Assembly (NCBI GenBank): GCA_035535015.1
Contig: DATLQU010000045.1
Span: forward strand, 1-64,000
DNA: 64,000 bases
Reading direction: 5' to 3'
Origin: Palsa-661 sp035535015
GTDB taxonomy: Bacteria; Actinomycetota; Acidimicrobiia; Acidimicrobiales; UBA8190
The position numbers were made by a program, and so were the translations under genes. Under the pieces are notes generated by a model. That model was not told the DNA's origin. It searched no databases and saw only the letters and a program-made list of their open reading frames with translations. Shown here one piece after another: positions 50,886 to 60,483 of this stretch; the stretch's first letter is position 1, and every line of letters starts with the position of its first letter.

Positions 50886-51401
50886 GGCTGGAGTCTCCCA
50901 GGATCGGCCCGACAGTACGGAGATCCTGAAAAACTTCTCGTATTCCACTGGACCGAGCTGGAGGTGCCGATGCCGACCGGTGGGCGTTACCCACGTCCGG
51001 CGGAAAGCCACCCCGGACGAGGCCGCCTGAGCGTTAACAGCTGGAGAACCTGATCCGTCCTCCTGGCAGTTGGGCGGTCAACTGGGACCCGCCATGCCCC
51101 AGTATGGCGGCGCCATGCGGGCACCGGAGGGCGACTCGTCGTGACCCCGACACGCTGAACGCCGAATCAGGCGCACCTTCTCCGCTCACGAGCACACTCG
51201 ACACTATCGTTACGCTGCGTGCTACCCCGCAAGTGGGGTGGTCACGAACAGATTTCTGCTCACGCCCTCGCTGGTAGCACCGGTCGTCGGATCGATGCTG
51301 AGGCAACCCGAAGTAGCCGCGCCGACCCCGAGTGAGCAGTCCGATGGCCCTTTCGGGACAACCAGGCGCGGACCTGCCAAAAAAGGCTGGAGAATGACCA
51401 A
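50886..51401. other. 516-base intergenic region upstream of H+-ATPase
   Basis: Divergent promoter region of the antiporter and the ATPase. Contains a small hairpin accccgcaagtggggt near 51225-51240 and GGAGA before the ATPase ATG. I see no gene and cannot assign a known riboswitch. Confidence 0.35.
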
Positions 51402-52370
51402 ATGCAATCCAACGGCGCCCAGCCCGAAGCTCCTGCGGCGAAAGCGGGTTCGAATTCCGAAGCAAACGACGACCTGAACTCCCTGCCCCTGCCGGAGGTG
51501 GAGAAGCGGTTGGCATCGACGCCGGATGGCCTCTCTCAGTTGGAGGCGCAGAAGCGGCTAATCCAATACGGACCGAACGAGATCGAAGAGAACAAGACCA
51601 ACCCGCTCCGGCAACTGCTCACCTATTTCTGGGGCCCCATCCCCTGGATGATCGAAGCGGCAGTGATCCTGTCCGGCGTGCTCCGGCACTGGCCGGACTT
51701 CTTCATCATCCTTGTCCTGCTCCTTGCCAATGCTGGCATCGGATTCTGGGAAGACCACCAGGCAGGCAAAGCCATTGCCGCCCTCAAGGCCGAGCTGGCG
51801 ATCAGGGCCCGGGTCAAGCGGGACGGCAAATGGCTCGTTCAGTCGTCACGCGAATTGGTGCCAGGCGACGTCATTCGCCTGCGTTTGGGCGACATCGTGC
51901 CCGCGGACGCGCGTCTTCTGGAGGGAGACCCGGTCGAGGTGGATCAGTCCGCGCTAACCGGGGAATCGCTGCCTGCCACCCGCAATGCCGGTGAGGCAGT
52001 GTATTCCGCTTCGATCATTCGACAGGGTGAGATCGGGGCCCTGGTTTATGCCACAGGTGCGAATACCTACTTCGGCAAGACGGCGGACCTGGTGCAGGAC
52101 GCGCAGACCGTCAGCCACTTTCAGAGGGCGGTGCTGAAGATCGGCACCTTCCTGATCTTCCTCGCGGTGGCCCTGGTGAGCGTGATCACGGTCGTCTCGG
52201 TCATCCGTGGCGACGCCATCTTCACCACGCTGCAATTCGCCTTGGTCCTGACCGTGGCGGCGATTCCCGTGGCCATGCCGACGGTGCTGTCGGTGACGAT
52301 GGCGGTCGGCGCGCGTCACCTCGCCACGAAGAAGGCCATCGTGAGCCGGTTGGTCGCCATCGAGGAGTAG
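51402..52370 (+). CDS. P-type H+-ATPase, N-terminal fragment (ends at in-frame TAG)
   Basis: 322 residues, ATG with GGAGA upstream. Carries the cation-ATPase N-domain (LPEVEKRLASTPDGLSQLEA), M1-M2, the actuator domain (VDQSALTGESLPATRNAGEA) and M3-M4 (TVAAIPVAMPTVLSVTMAVG), of the plasma-membrane proton-pump (IIIA) class. It ends SRLVAIEE then TAG. The reading frame continues unchanged as AGVDVLCTDKTGTLTQNK, so one nonsense codon, most simply TTG (Leu) to TAG, splits the gene before the catalytic Asp. Alone it cannot pump. Confidence 0.9.
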   Translation: MQSNGAQPEAPAAKAGSNSEANDDLNSLPLPEVEKRLASTPDGLSQLEAQKRLIQYGPNEIEENKTNPLRQLLTYFWGPIPWMIEAAVILSGVLRHWPDFFIILVLLLANAGIGFWEDHQAGKAIAALKAELAIRARVKRDGKWLVQSSRELVPGDVIRLRLGDIVPADARLLEGDPVEVDQSALTGESLPATRNAGEAVYSASIIRQGEIGALVYATGANTYFGKTADLVQDAQTVSHFQRAVLKIGTFLIFLAVALVSVITVVSVIRGDAIFTTLQFALVLTVAAIPVAMPTVLSVTMAVGARHLATKKAIVSRLVAIEE

Positions 52371-52376
52371 GCGGGC

Positions 52377-53921
52377 GTGGACGTACTCTGCACGGACAAG
52401 ACCGGCACCCTGACCCAGAACAAGCTGACCTTGGGTGATGCCTTTGCCGTCAATGGTATTCCTACCGAACAAGTCATCCTCGATGCTGCGCTTGCGTCGC
52501 GCGCCGACGATGCCGATCCCATCGATCTGGCCGTTCTGGGCGGCCTAAAGAGCGATCAGGCATTGCAGGGTTATCAAATGCTCCACTTCCAGCCGTTCGA
52601 CGCAGTGCGCAAACGCACGGAGGTGGCAGTCATAGCCCCGGACGGGTCCTCGTTCAAAGCCACGAAGGGCGCCCCCCAGGTGATCCTGGAGCTGTCAGCC
52701 AATGGTGCTCAGGTCAAGGCAAACGTCAACGAAGCGGTCAACGCGTTCGCCGCACGGGGTTTTCGTTCGTTGGGCGTGGCGCGATCCGAAGGGACGGGCC
52801 CATGGCAGTTTCTCGGGGTATTGCCCCTGTTCGACCCGCCACGGGAAGATGCCAAGGCAACCGTAGCGACCGCGGGCCAGATGGGCGTGGACGTGAAGAT
52901 GGTCACAGGCGATGCACTGGCCATCGCGCAAGAAACGGCTAAGACACTCGGGATGGGCGCGGCCATTCTCGATGCCGCCGGACTGGGCGACGTCAAGCAC
53001 GAAGTGATGACAGCGGTCGCTGAGTCCATCGAGAACGCCGACGGCTTCGCCCAGGTGTTCCCCGAACACAAATTCCATATTGTTGACGTCCTGCAGAAGC
53101 GGGGTCACATCGTCGGAATGACGGGTGACGGGGTGAACGATGCCCCTGCGCTGAAGAAAGCTGACTGTGGCATCGCCGTCTCGGACGCGACTGACGCCGC
53201 ACGCGCAGCAGCCGACATCGTGCTTACGACTCCCGGCCTGTCGGTAATCATCGACGCGATCAAGGAGAGCCGGAAAATCTTTCAGCGGATGAACAGCTAT
53301 GCGATCTACCGCATCGCCGAGACACTCCGTGTGTTGGTGTTCATAACGCTCGTGATCTTGATCTTCAATTTCTTTCCCGTGACCGCGATCCAGATCGTCA
53401 TGCTGGCGTTGCTCAACGACGGGGCAATCCTGTCCATCGCCTACGACAATGTTCGTTACAGGGACCAGCCCGAGGCCTGGAACATGAGCCTCGTGCTTGG
53501 AATTGCCACGGTGTTGGGCATTGTCGGCCCCGTAGCCGCGTTTGGCCTCTTCTACATTGGCGACAAAGCATTTCACCTTAACCACGCCCATCTTCAAACC
53601 CTGATGTACCTGACGTTGTCCGTTGCCGGACATCTGACGATCTTCCTCGCCCGCACACGCGGGCCATTTTGGTCGATACGCCCCGCTCGGGTTCTCTTGC
53701 TGGCCGTACTTGGCACGCAGGCATTGGCGACCCTCATCGCGGTGTACGGGATCTTCATGACGCCCCTGGGGTGGGGTTATGCGGTCTTTGTATGGGGCTA
53801 CGCGTTGGCGTGGTTCTTGGTGACTGACCGCGTGAAAGTGCTCGCGTATCGGATTCTCGATCCGCTGAGGATCGAGATGCGGTCTGATTTGAGACCGTTG
53901 ATCGCCAAGACGAGCCGATGA
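52377..53921 (+). CDS. P-type H+-ATPase, C-terminal fragment (same frame, after TAG)
   Basis: 514 residues if GTG 52377 initiates, two codons after the TAG. Holds the phosphorylation motif DKTGTLTQNKLTL, nucleotide-binding region, hinge MTGDGVNDAPALKKADCGIAV and M5-M10 (VMLALLNDGAILSIAYDNV is the M6 region). The sequence shows no other decay, so the mutation is recent, is suppressed, or the two halves are made separately and assemble. No clear ribosome-binding site lies before 52377. The proton-pump class is inferred from the M5-M6 residues. Confidence 0.9.
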   Translation: MDVLCTDKTGTLTQNKLTLGDAFAVNGIPTEQVILDAALASRADDADPIDLAVLGGLKSDQALQGYQMLHFQPFDAVRKRTEVAVIAPDGSSFKATKGAPQVILELSANGAQVKANVNEAVNAFAARGFRSLGVARSEGTGPWQFLGVLPLFDPPREDAKATVATAGQMGVDVKMVTGDALAIAQETAKTLGMGAAILDAAGLGDVKHEVMTAVAESIENADGFAQVFPEHKFHIVDVLQKRGHIVGMTGDGVNDAPALKKADCGIAVSDATDAARAAADIVLTTPGLSVIIDAIKESRKIFQRMNSYAIYRIAETLRVLVFITLVILIFNFFPVTAIQIVMLALLNDGAILSIAYDNVRYRDQPEAWNMSLVLGIATVLGIVGPVAAFGLFYIGDKAFHLNHAHLQTLMYLTLSVAGHLTIFLARTRGPFWSIRPARVLLLAVLGTQALATLIAVYGIFMTPLGWGYAVFVWGYALAWFLVTDRVKVLAYRILDPLRIEMRSDLRPLIAKTSR

Positions 53922-53998
53922 GCAGCCCTCACGGCGGTGGCGGGGAGTGTGGAACTCAAACTCCGTCGCGTCTCGGCTCCTGGTCTGACAACGTGGCA

Positions 53999-55393
53999 CT
54001 ACTCACCCTCCGCCCCCGCGGTTCCGGGCGAGGAGGGATCATCGACCGCGCGTGACAGGGAAGCCAGGTGGGAGGGGATCTCGCGCCTGGTGAATTTCCG
54101 GTATGCGGCTTCCGTTGCGAATGACCCGACCACGAGTCCCCCAACGATGACCACACCCCAGAGGTTGCGACTCCTTTCTTCCATCACCAGGGCTGCGAGC
54201 GAGGCGATACATGCCGCGGACGCCGTCACGGCAATCATGCGTTGAGTCGTGCGTTCGGCGAGGCGAGCTGCCGCGGCGTTGACCGCGGCGAAAATGATTA
54301 GGAACGCCGCGCTACCGGTAAGAGCGATGCTGCTGAGGTCAAAGCCGTTGGCGACTACGAGAGTGAGTCCTGTCGTGACCAGCAGGCCTTCAATGGGCCG
54401 GTCCCAGACCTTCTTGTCGAAGCCCTCCGGAAGCTCCCCCGATCGTGCGATTGTCCACGAGAGCCGAGCAGTGCCATACAGCGTGGCATTGATGGCAGAC
54501 GTTGTGGAGAGCAATGCGGCCACGGCCACCAGCACGAAGCCGACCCGTCCAAGGCCTGGACGTGCGGCCTCGGCGAGGACGTAGGAGCTCGCGCTGTGGA
54601 CCTGATCGATGGTCAGAGACCCAACCGTCACTATCGCGACCAGCACGTACAACGCAATCACGATCCCAACCGAGAGATAGAGCGCACGCGGGAGCGTGCG
54701 CCGGGGATTGCGTACGTCTTCAGCGGCGTTGGAGATGAGTTCGAACCCCTCGTAGGCGACGAAGATCACCATGCCGCCACCAACGATGGCGAGCGGATCG
54801 GCCCATTTTCTCGCCGAGAGGTGGGACCAGTCAGCACCGTGGAAGGCAGTGGCCACGACCAAGACCAGGATGGCCAGCTTGGCGGCCACGATCCACTCCT
54901 CGGCGCGACCGACGATCGAGGCCCGGGCGATGTTGAGGATAGTGATGACAATGACGATGCCGCTCAGGAGGAGATGGTCGACCACTCCTGATGGTCGCCC
55001 CGGAAGAAGGCTGTCGGCGTAGCCGGCAAAGGCCGCGGCGTACAGCGAGATCATGACGACGTAGCTGAACCATAACAGCACGTTGAGACCACCAACGAAC
55101 ACGCCTGACCCGAAGGTCTCGTTGAGGAACGTGACGGTCCCGCCCCGGCTTGGGTAGGCGACCGAAAGCCGAGCGTAGGAAGTAGCCGTGAGGAAAGCCA
55201 CGACGCCGGCGATGAGAAACGCGATCGGGGCCGCGCCACGTGCAAGTTCAATGGACAAACCAAGAACGGCGAATATTCCACCACCCACCATTCCGCCGAT
55301 GCCGATCGCCACCGTGCTTGCCAGTCCGAGTGAGCGGTGTGGCCCATGCGGCTGGGCCGTCAAGGAGGTATCCCTTGGCGAAGCGCTCGACAC
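53999..55393 (-). CDS. APC-superfamily amino acid permease
   Basis: 464 residues, ATG start, about twelve membrane helices. Helix 1 carries the unwound GIGGMVGGGIFAVLGL substrate-binding loop, and helix 6 IFVAYEGFELISNAAEDVRN is the conserved APC signature. Imports amino acids with protons or exchanges them. Its stop lies near the ATPase 3' end on the other strand, with nothing evident in the 77-base gap. The 345 bases upstream (55394-55738) hold no recognisable gene. Confidence 0.92.
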   Translation of the reverse strand: MSSASPRDTSLTAQPHGPHRSLGLASTVAIGIGGMVGGGIFAVLGLSIELARGAAPIAFLIAGVVAFLTATSYARLSVAYPSRGGTVTFLNETFGSGVFVGGLNVLLWFSYVVMISLYAAAFAGYADSLLPGRPSGVVDHLLLSGIVIVITILNIARASIVGRAEEWIVAAKLAILVLVVATAFHGADWSHLSARKWADPLAIVGGGMVIFVAYEGFELISNAAEDVRNPRRTLPRALYLSVGIVIALYVLVAIVTVGSLTIDQVHSASSYVLAEAARPGLGRVGFVLVAVAALLSTTSAINATLYGTARLSWTIARSGELPEGFDKKVWDRPIEGLLVTTGLTLVVANGFDLSSIALTGSAAFLIIFAAVNAAAARLAERTTQRMIAVTASAACIASLAALVMEERSRNLWGVVIVGGLVVGSFATEAAYRKFTRREIPSHLASLSRAVDDPSSPGTAGAEGE

Positions 55394-55738
55394 CAGACGA
55401 ACCCTAGTTGCGTGTCCGCGCGATGGTCCAAAGTCCCATCCGATAGGGGCTAGCCGTCCTTTGTTAGTCGGATGTACCTGAGTTGAACAGACCGAGTCTC
55501 CATGTCGGGCTATCCAACTTCAATGAGCGCTCCACCCGTCACCGCCTACCTCCGACAGATGACATCATCTATTCGGTGGACCAATCTGCGGTAGTCCAAG
55601 TCGCGCTAGATGACTCACCCCATCTCTTTCACGCCGCAGATAGCAGCGGCGGTCTCAATCGGTCTGCCCGGAATGTGTTCCTTGTGAGTTGCCGACCGAT
55701 CCGATCATCTCCCTGACCTTCTCCGTATCGCCTGCTTC

Positions 55739-55975
55739 GTGCACGCAGGCAGCATCCGAGGCGCGCAAAGGTGCGCTGCCGGCAGGGATCCCGCCCGGTC
55801 ATTTCCAACGATGAGATTCCCGGCCAACACCGCTCGCGAGCCCTCGTGGCAACTCGTCACCGACGAAGTTCGCCAGCGGACCAGGTCCTCGGCGTTCACC
55901 TTCGAGCCGCTTGGCGAGGTGGTGCTGCGCGGCTTCGACCGGCCTGAGGCTCTTTTTCGACTCCGTCGACTCTGA
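55739..55975 (+). pseudogene. Remnant of class III nucleotidyl cyclase C-terminus
   Basis: LVTDEVRQRTRSSAFTFEPL and GEVVLRGFDRPEALFRLRR match the last ~40 residues of adenylate/guanylate cyclase domains (pattern F.F.P.GE..L.GF..P...). No catalytic part precedes it in any frame, so it is a truncated relic. Confidence 0.7.
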
Positions 55976-56074
55976 ACGGCGAGTGGAAGGCGAACGAGAA
56001 TGACCGTGAAGAATACCGATCGCTGCAGCTCTCTCGGGTCGCGGCCTCGGCCCTAGCCGAGCGCCGATGCCGCG

Positions 56075-56400
56075 ATGACGAACTTCGGCCAGAGCGTCGC
56101 CACCGCGTTGGACGCCCAACAGGCGGGGGAGCTGGCACGAACTGAGGCCATCGACACCGCCACCGCCACCGCCGCCGCCATGCTGCTCGACGGGGTGCCG
56201 CCCGTCCTTAACAAGCTGTTCTTCCATGCCTGCGAGGCGGCTAATCGCCGCAGCTAGACGTCGGGCAACGAGGCCACGTCGGATCTCCCGTCGGCTTCTT
56301 GGATCTCGTCGGCTCCACCGCCCTGGCCGAGCGGCTGGCCCCGGACGACTTTGGCAGGCTCATCAGCGCGTTCGAACGTGAGGCCATGTCAGACGGCGGT
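56075..56400 (+). pseudogene. Frameshifted N-terminal remnant of a class III cyclase
   Basis: A first frame (56075-56257; MTNFGQSVATALDAQQAGEL ... LLDGVPPVLNKLFFHA) resembles the regulatory part of soluble actinobacterial cyclases. After a frameshift, a second frame from about 56280 reads VGFLDLVGSTALAERLAPDD FGRLISAFEREA, the start of the catalytic domain with its metal-binding Asp, and then homology is lost near 56400. With the relic just upstream this is debris of one or two cyclase genes, in shuffled order. Confidence 0.7.
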
Positions 56401-56445
56401 CTGACAGCCATGCATCAAGGCCTCAGAGGTACCGTCCATGATCCA

Positions 56446-56919
56446 TCAGATGCTCTTCCGAACAGCAAGTCTTCGGAGCTGCAGAACTTGGCTTTGATAG
56501 AGGACCCCGGTGGTATCGGTGCCTTGGGGATTCATGAGGGAGCTCGTCAGGTCGTGGCCGCATTGCGGGCATAGGGGCCTCGATCGCAATTCCAGGCTTG
56601 ATCCTGGTGATTCTTTGTGGCGGTTGGTGGGTGAGACGTCCCAGACGGCGGCCACGTCGTCGCCAACAACAGTTGGTCGACGACTCAGGCCTTTATAGCC
56701 AACCGCCTTCAAGGACGATTCCATGTACCTGACGACGTTGCCCTCATTGTTAAGGGCACGGGCGTCGATGTCCTCGCCAACGTCACCTCTCGTGAAGAAC
56801 TCAAAATCGCGGACGTGGGGACGAACGAACCAGACGAACCATCCGTCTTGATGGCGACGTAGCTCGACCATGACGGCATCAGGATGAAACGTCGGTGACA
56901 CGAGGACCACCTCAATCAA
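56446..56919 (-). CDS. Hypothetical protein with a zinc-ribbon-like pair
   Basis: 157 residues, ATG start. Strand-rich N-terminus (MIEVVLVSPTFHPDAVMVEL RRHQDGWFVWFVRP) and a late CPQCGHD, a single Cys pair of the kind found in zinc ribbons. No known family is evident. Lower G+C than the MarR operon beside it. Codon pattern and length support a real gene, but not strongly. Confidence 0.5.
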   Translation of the reverse strand: MIEVVLVSPTFHPDAVMVELRRHQDGWFVWFVRPHVRDFEFFTRGDVGEDIDARALNNEGNVVRYMESSLKAVGYKGLSRRPTVVGDDVAAVWDVSPTNRHKESPGSSLELRSRPLCPQCGHDLTSSLMNPQGTDTTGVLYQSQVLQLRRLAVRKSI

Positions 56920-56991
56920 GATCTTTCGCTCGGCTCATCATGAGAATGACGAGGGTTGACATGGCCAGGATCCGGTATGGACCCTCCAGAA

Positions 56992-57009
56992 CATTGTAGG
57001 GCTACAATG
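56992..57009. promoter_or_regulatory. Palindromic MarR-type operator
   Basis: CATTGTAGGGCTACAATG is a perfect 8-base inverted repeat with a 2-base centre, ending five bases before the marR ATG. TTGACA at 56956-56961 may be the -35 box. Its size and place are typical of MarR autoregulation. Confidence 0.75.
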
Positions 57010-57014
57010 ACTGT

Positions 57015-57512
57015 ATGACTACCGCTACCCGCCCCGGGGTCCGATCGAAGGCACAGTCCGACCAGCTGGCCGACGCCGTCCTCACCGCCAGCCGGGTTCT
57101 CGTGGCCGTGGCCGCCCGGTCCCTGGCCGAGCACGAGTCGGAGGTCTCTCTGCCCCAGTACCGTGCCCTCGTGGTCCTCGGTTCCCGGGGCTCGCAGCGA
57201 CCAGTCGATCTGGCCCAGGCCCTCGGAGTCGATCCGTCGACCGCCACCCGTATGTGTGACCGTCTCGTGCGCAAGCGCCTTATCACTCGCCGGCGCGACG
57301 TCGTCGATCGCCGGGTGGTCCTGTTGGACTTAAGCGCCTCCGGCCAGCGCCTGGTCGACCGTGTCACCCGCCGGCGGCGTGACGAGATCGGGCGCATCCT
57401 CGAAGCGGTGGATCCGGCCGAGCACAGAGCTCTGGTGCGAGCCTTCACCACTTTCGGCGCCGCCGCCGGTGAGGTCCCCGAGGACGGCTGGCAACGCAGC
57501 TGGGAGCTGTGA
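57015..57512 (+). CDS. MarR-family transcriptional regulator
   Basis: 165 residues. Winged helix: SLPQYRALVVLGSRGSQRPV DLAQALGVDPSTATRMCDRL and the wing RKRLITRRRDVVDRRVVLLD, flanked by dimerisation helices. It begins an operon with ClC and ABC transporter genes, overlapping the ClC start by four bases (GTGA). By family it represses the operon until a ligand binds; the palindrome just upstream is the probable site. Confidence 0.94.
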   Translation: MTTATRPGVRSKAQSDQLADAVLTASRVLVAVAARSLAEHESEVSLPQYRALVVLGSRGSQRPVDLAQALGVDPSTATRMCDRLVRKRLITRRRDVVDRRVVLLDLSASGQRLVDRVTRRRRDEIGRILEAVDPAEHRALVRAFTTFGAAAGEVPEDGWQRSWEL

Positions 57513-59575
57513 TCACATCCTTTTGTGCTCGGTGGCGGGGACTACGGACGACGGCCGGCCACGCCGTCGCCACCTCGTCCTACCTACGCAAGTGGGCGCT
57601 ACTGGGGGCGCTGATTGGAGTGATTGCCGGCCTGGCCGCTGTCGTCTTCTTCGAAGCTCTCAAGCTGGCCACCCGTCTCTTTCTCCACCTGATGGCCGCC
57701 TTCAGCGCCCCGAACCCCGTGGCCGAAGGCGGTGGCATGGGCTCCTCGGGGTTCACCCGGCCGTGGGCCCTGCCGCTCGTCGTCGCACTGGGGGGCCTGT
57801 TGTCGGGGTTCCTCGTCTACCGGTTCGCCCCCGAAGCCGAGGGTCACGGCACCGACGCCGCCATCCATGCCGTGCACGAGAACCCCCGCGGCATCCGCAT
57901 CCGGGTGGTGCTGGTGAAACTGGTGGCCTCGGCCCTCACCATCGGTTCGGGCGGATCAGGCGGGCGCGAAGGCCCGACGGCCCAGATCAGCGCCGGCTTC
58001 GGATCGTTTCTGGCCCGCATCTGCAACCTGTCTCCCGCTGATGGTCGCATAGCGGTGTCGACGGGCATCGGCTCGGGCATCGGTGCCATCTTCAAAGCCC
58101 CCCTCGGAGGGGCAGTGTTGGCGGCCGAGATCATCTACCGCGACGACATCGAGGTCGAGGCGCTGCTCCCCGCCATCGTGGCCTCGGGTATTTCCTATGC
58201 CGTCTTCGGTGCCTTCGAGGGGTACGCACCGGTCTTCGGCTATGCCCGCACCTACCACTTCGCACCGCTCCAGCTCGTATGGTTCGCCGCCATCGGGATC
58301 GTGTGCGGCTTCGTCGGTCTCCTCTATGCCCGTGGCTTCTACGGCATCGCCGGCCTCTTCGAACGCCTACCGGTCAACCGCTACATAAAGCCAGCCATAG
58401 GTGGCCTTTTGGTCGGCACCCTCGCCCTGGCCGTCCCGGAAGTCCTGGGCACCGGCTACGGCTGGGTCCAGCTGGCGCTCGGACGGACGAGCCTTCTCCA
58501 TATGTCGCTCGTCATCGTGCTCCTGCTCCCCTTCGCCCGCATCCTGGCCACGGGGCTGTCCATCGGCTCGGGGGGCTCGGGGGGCATCTTCGGGCCCGGC
58601 CTCGTCATCGGCGGTTTCCTCGGTGCCGGGGTGTGGCGCCTCCTCGAGCCCTTCGCTCCCGGCATTCCCCACGACCCCGCCACCTTCGTGATCGTGGGCA
58701 TGATGGCCTGTTTCGGGAGCATCTCGCGGGCCCCAATCGCCGTCATTTTGATGGTGGCGGAAATGACCGGGTCCTTGGAGGTGGTGGCCCCGGCCATGAT
58801 CGCCGTGGGGATCGCCACCCTCATCGTGCGGCGAAGCGATGCCACCATCTACCGCAGCCAGCCCCGGACGCGCAACGACTCACCGGCCCACCGCCTTCAG
58901 CTCGGGCTTCCGCTGCTCGCCAACGTGGCCGTCTCGGAGGTCATGGCCCCGCTGCGTGTCGTCCTGCACGCGGAGAGCCCGGCGAGTGAGGGTCTCGCCG
59001 AACTTCTCGAGGCAAAGATTCCCGGAGCTCCGGTTGTCGATTCCGACGGCGTGTTCCTCGGGGCGGCGACGGTCGGAGCTGTGCAGGAGACGGCGTTGAG
59101 CGAGCCTGCCATGGCGCTCGGGCGCCTCGCCGATGTCACGGCTCCGAGCGTGCAGGCGAGTGCGGCGCTCGACGTCGCTTTGGAGGCGCTGGGCACGACC
59201 ACCGAGACGTGGGTGACCGTGACGGACTCGGGCGAGCGTGCCGTGGGGATCGTCACCGCCAGCCGATTGATCGCCGGGTACCGTCGCGCCCTGACAGTGA
59301 ACACCGAGCGCCTCTCGAAGATCGCCGGCAATGCCGTGCCCGTCGAGCTGTGTGTCGACGCCAGAGCCGGAGCCTTCCGCCTGGCGATTCGGGACGCCGC
59401 GCTGCCCGCCGGGACGATGATCGTAACCGTGGAGCGCCATGGGGCCTTGATCTTCGCCGAGGGGGACACGGTGCTCGAGGCCGGCGACCTGGTGAGCGCG
59501 CTGGCGCGGCCCGACGAGGTCGACGCGCTCCGAATGACGTTGGAGGGCAACGTGCGCTCGGAGGCCGCCGGATGA
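57509..59575 (+). CDS. ClC-family chloride channel/transporter with CBS and TrkA-C-like domains
   Basis: 688 residues, GTG start. The ClC core (about 30-450) has the selectivity motifs GSGGSGGREGPTAQ (gating Glu) and GSGGSGGIFGPGL. A CBS pair (about 475-590; VSEVMAPLRVVL, VTDSGERAVGIVTASRLIAG) and a TrkA-C-like end (GTMIVTVERHGALIFAEGDT) follow, a layout of regulated Cl-/H+ exchangers. It sits between marR and an ABC exporter; membrane-potential support for drug or ion export is one possible reason. The stop overlaps the ABC start by four bases. Confidence 0.93.
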   Translation: MITSFCARWRGLRTTAGHAVATSSYLRKWALLGALIGVIAGLAAVVFFEALKLATRLFLHLMAAFSAPNPVAEGGGMGSSGFTRPWALPLVVALGGLLSGFLVYRFAPEAEGHGTDAAIHAVHENPRGIRIRVVLVKLVASALTIGSGGSGGREGPTAQISAGFGSFLARICNLSPADGRIAVSTGIGSGIGAIFKAPLGGAVLAAEIIYRDDIEVEALLPAIVASGISYAVFGAFEGYAPVFGYARTYHFAPLQLVWFAAIGIVCGFVGLLYARGFYGIAGLFERLPVNRYIKPAIGGLLVGTLALAVPEVLGTGYGWVQLALGRTSLLHMSLVIVLLLPFARILATGLSIGSGGSGGIFGPGLVIGGFLGAGVWRLLEPFAPGIPHDPATFVIVGMMACFGSISRAPIAVILMVAEMTGSLEVVAPAMIAVGIATLIVRRSDATIYRSQPRTRNDSPAHRLQLGLPLLANVAVSEVMAPLRVVLHAESPASEGLAELLEAKIPGAPVVDSDGVFLGAATVGAVQETALSEPAMALGRLADVTAPSVQASAALDVALEALGTTTETWVTVTDSGERAVGIVTASRLIAGYRRALTVNTERLSKIAGNAVPVELCVDARAGAFRLAIRDAALPAGTMIVTVERHGALIFAEGDTVLEAGDLVSALARPDEVDALRMTLEGNVRSEAAG

Positions 59576-60483
59576 CCGCCGCCATCGAGACGGTCGGGCT
59601 GACCAAGATGTTCGGGGCTACCCGAGGCATCGAAGGTCTCAATCTCCGCGTCGAGCCCGGCGAGATCTTCGGGTTCCTCGGGCCCAACGGGGCGGGAAAA
59701 TCCACCACCATCCGGGCCCTGCTCGACCTACACCGCCCGACTGCGGGCACGGCGTTGGTTCTGGGCCTCGACGCCCACCGTGACAGCGTCACCATCCACC
59801 GCCGCATCGGATACCTCCCCGGCGATCTTGCCCTGTTCGGACGTATGACGGCACGAGACCACGTGACCTGGTTCGCTCGGGCCCGCGGACTGGAGGGCAC
59901 GGGGCAGGCCGATGCATTGGCCGAGCGCTTTTCGCTGGCCCTCGACACTCGAGTGAAGGAGCTCTCAAAGGGCAACCGTCAGAAGGTCGGGATCGTGCTC
60001 GCCTTCATGCACGCCCCTGAGTTGCTCATCCTCGACGAGCCGACGTCGGGACTCGATCCGCTCATGAAGGACGAGTTCGAGCACCTGCTGCGTGAGACCA
60101 CCGCCCATGGCGACACCGTGTTCCTCTCTTCCCACGAGCTCGACGAGGTCCAACGGGTGGCCGATCGGGTGGGCATCATCAAGGAGGGTCGCCTCCTCCT
60201 CACCGACTCGGTGGCGGGTCTGCGCAAGTGTGCTCCTCAGACCATCGAGGTGGTCTTCTCGTCCATCGTCGACGCCGCCCGATTCCAGCTGGACGGCGTC
60301 CGGGTAGTGTCCGTCGACGGCCCGCGCGTCATCATGGAGATCACGGGGGCCATCGCCCCAGTGTTGCGGATAATCGCCGATCTCGACCCCGTCGACCTGG
60401 TGTCGCACCGCGCCGAGCTCGACGAGCTCTTCTTGGACTTCTACCGAGACGACTCCGAGAGGCTGGGACCCGATGCGAACTGA
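59572..60483 (+). CDS. ABC transporter ATP-binding protein
   Basis: 303 residues from ATG 59572 (ATGA overlap with the ClC stop). Walker A GPNGAGKST, signature ELSKGNRQKVGIVLAFM (an SGGQ variant, SKGN), Walker B LLILDEPTSGLDP, switch His in LSSHELDEVQRVADRVG. A C-terminal ~80-residue extension is typical of DrrA/CcmA-type exporters. Pairs with the following permease, with which it overlaps by 11 bases. Confidence 0.94.
   Translation: MTAAIETVGLTKMFGATRGIEGLNLRVEPGEIFGFLGPNGAGKSTTIRALLDLHRPTAGTALVLGLDAHRDSVTIHRRIGYLPGDLALFGRMTARDHVTWFARARGLEGTGQADALAERFSLALDTRVKELSKGNRQKVGIVLAFMHAPELLILDEPTSGLDPLMKDEFEHLLRETTAHGDTVFLSSHELDEVQRVADRVGIIKEGRLLLTDSVAGLRKCAPQTIEVVFSSIVDAARFQLDGVRVVSVDGPRVIMEITGAIAPVLRIIADLDPVDLVSHRAELDELFLDFYRDDSERLGPDAN

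Noticed and set aside
50106..51053. 315-codon frame on the + strand
   Set aside because: Antisense to the CPA1 antiporter, which has conserved transmembrane motifs.
51221..51401. Structured leader considered as a riboswitch for the ATPase
   Set aside because: A small hairpin is visible, but I could not match any known riboswitch core; left as an unassigned leader.
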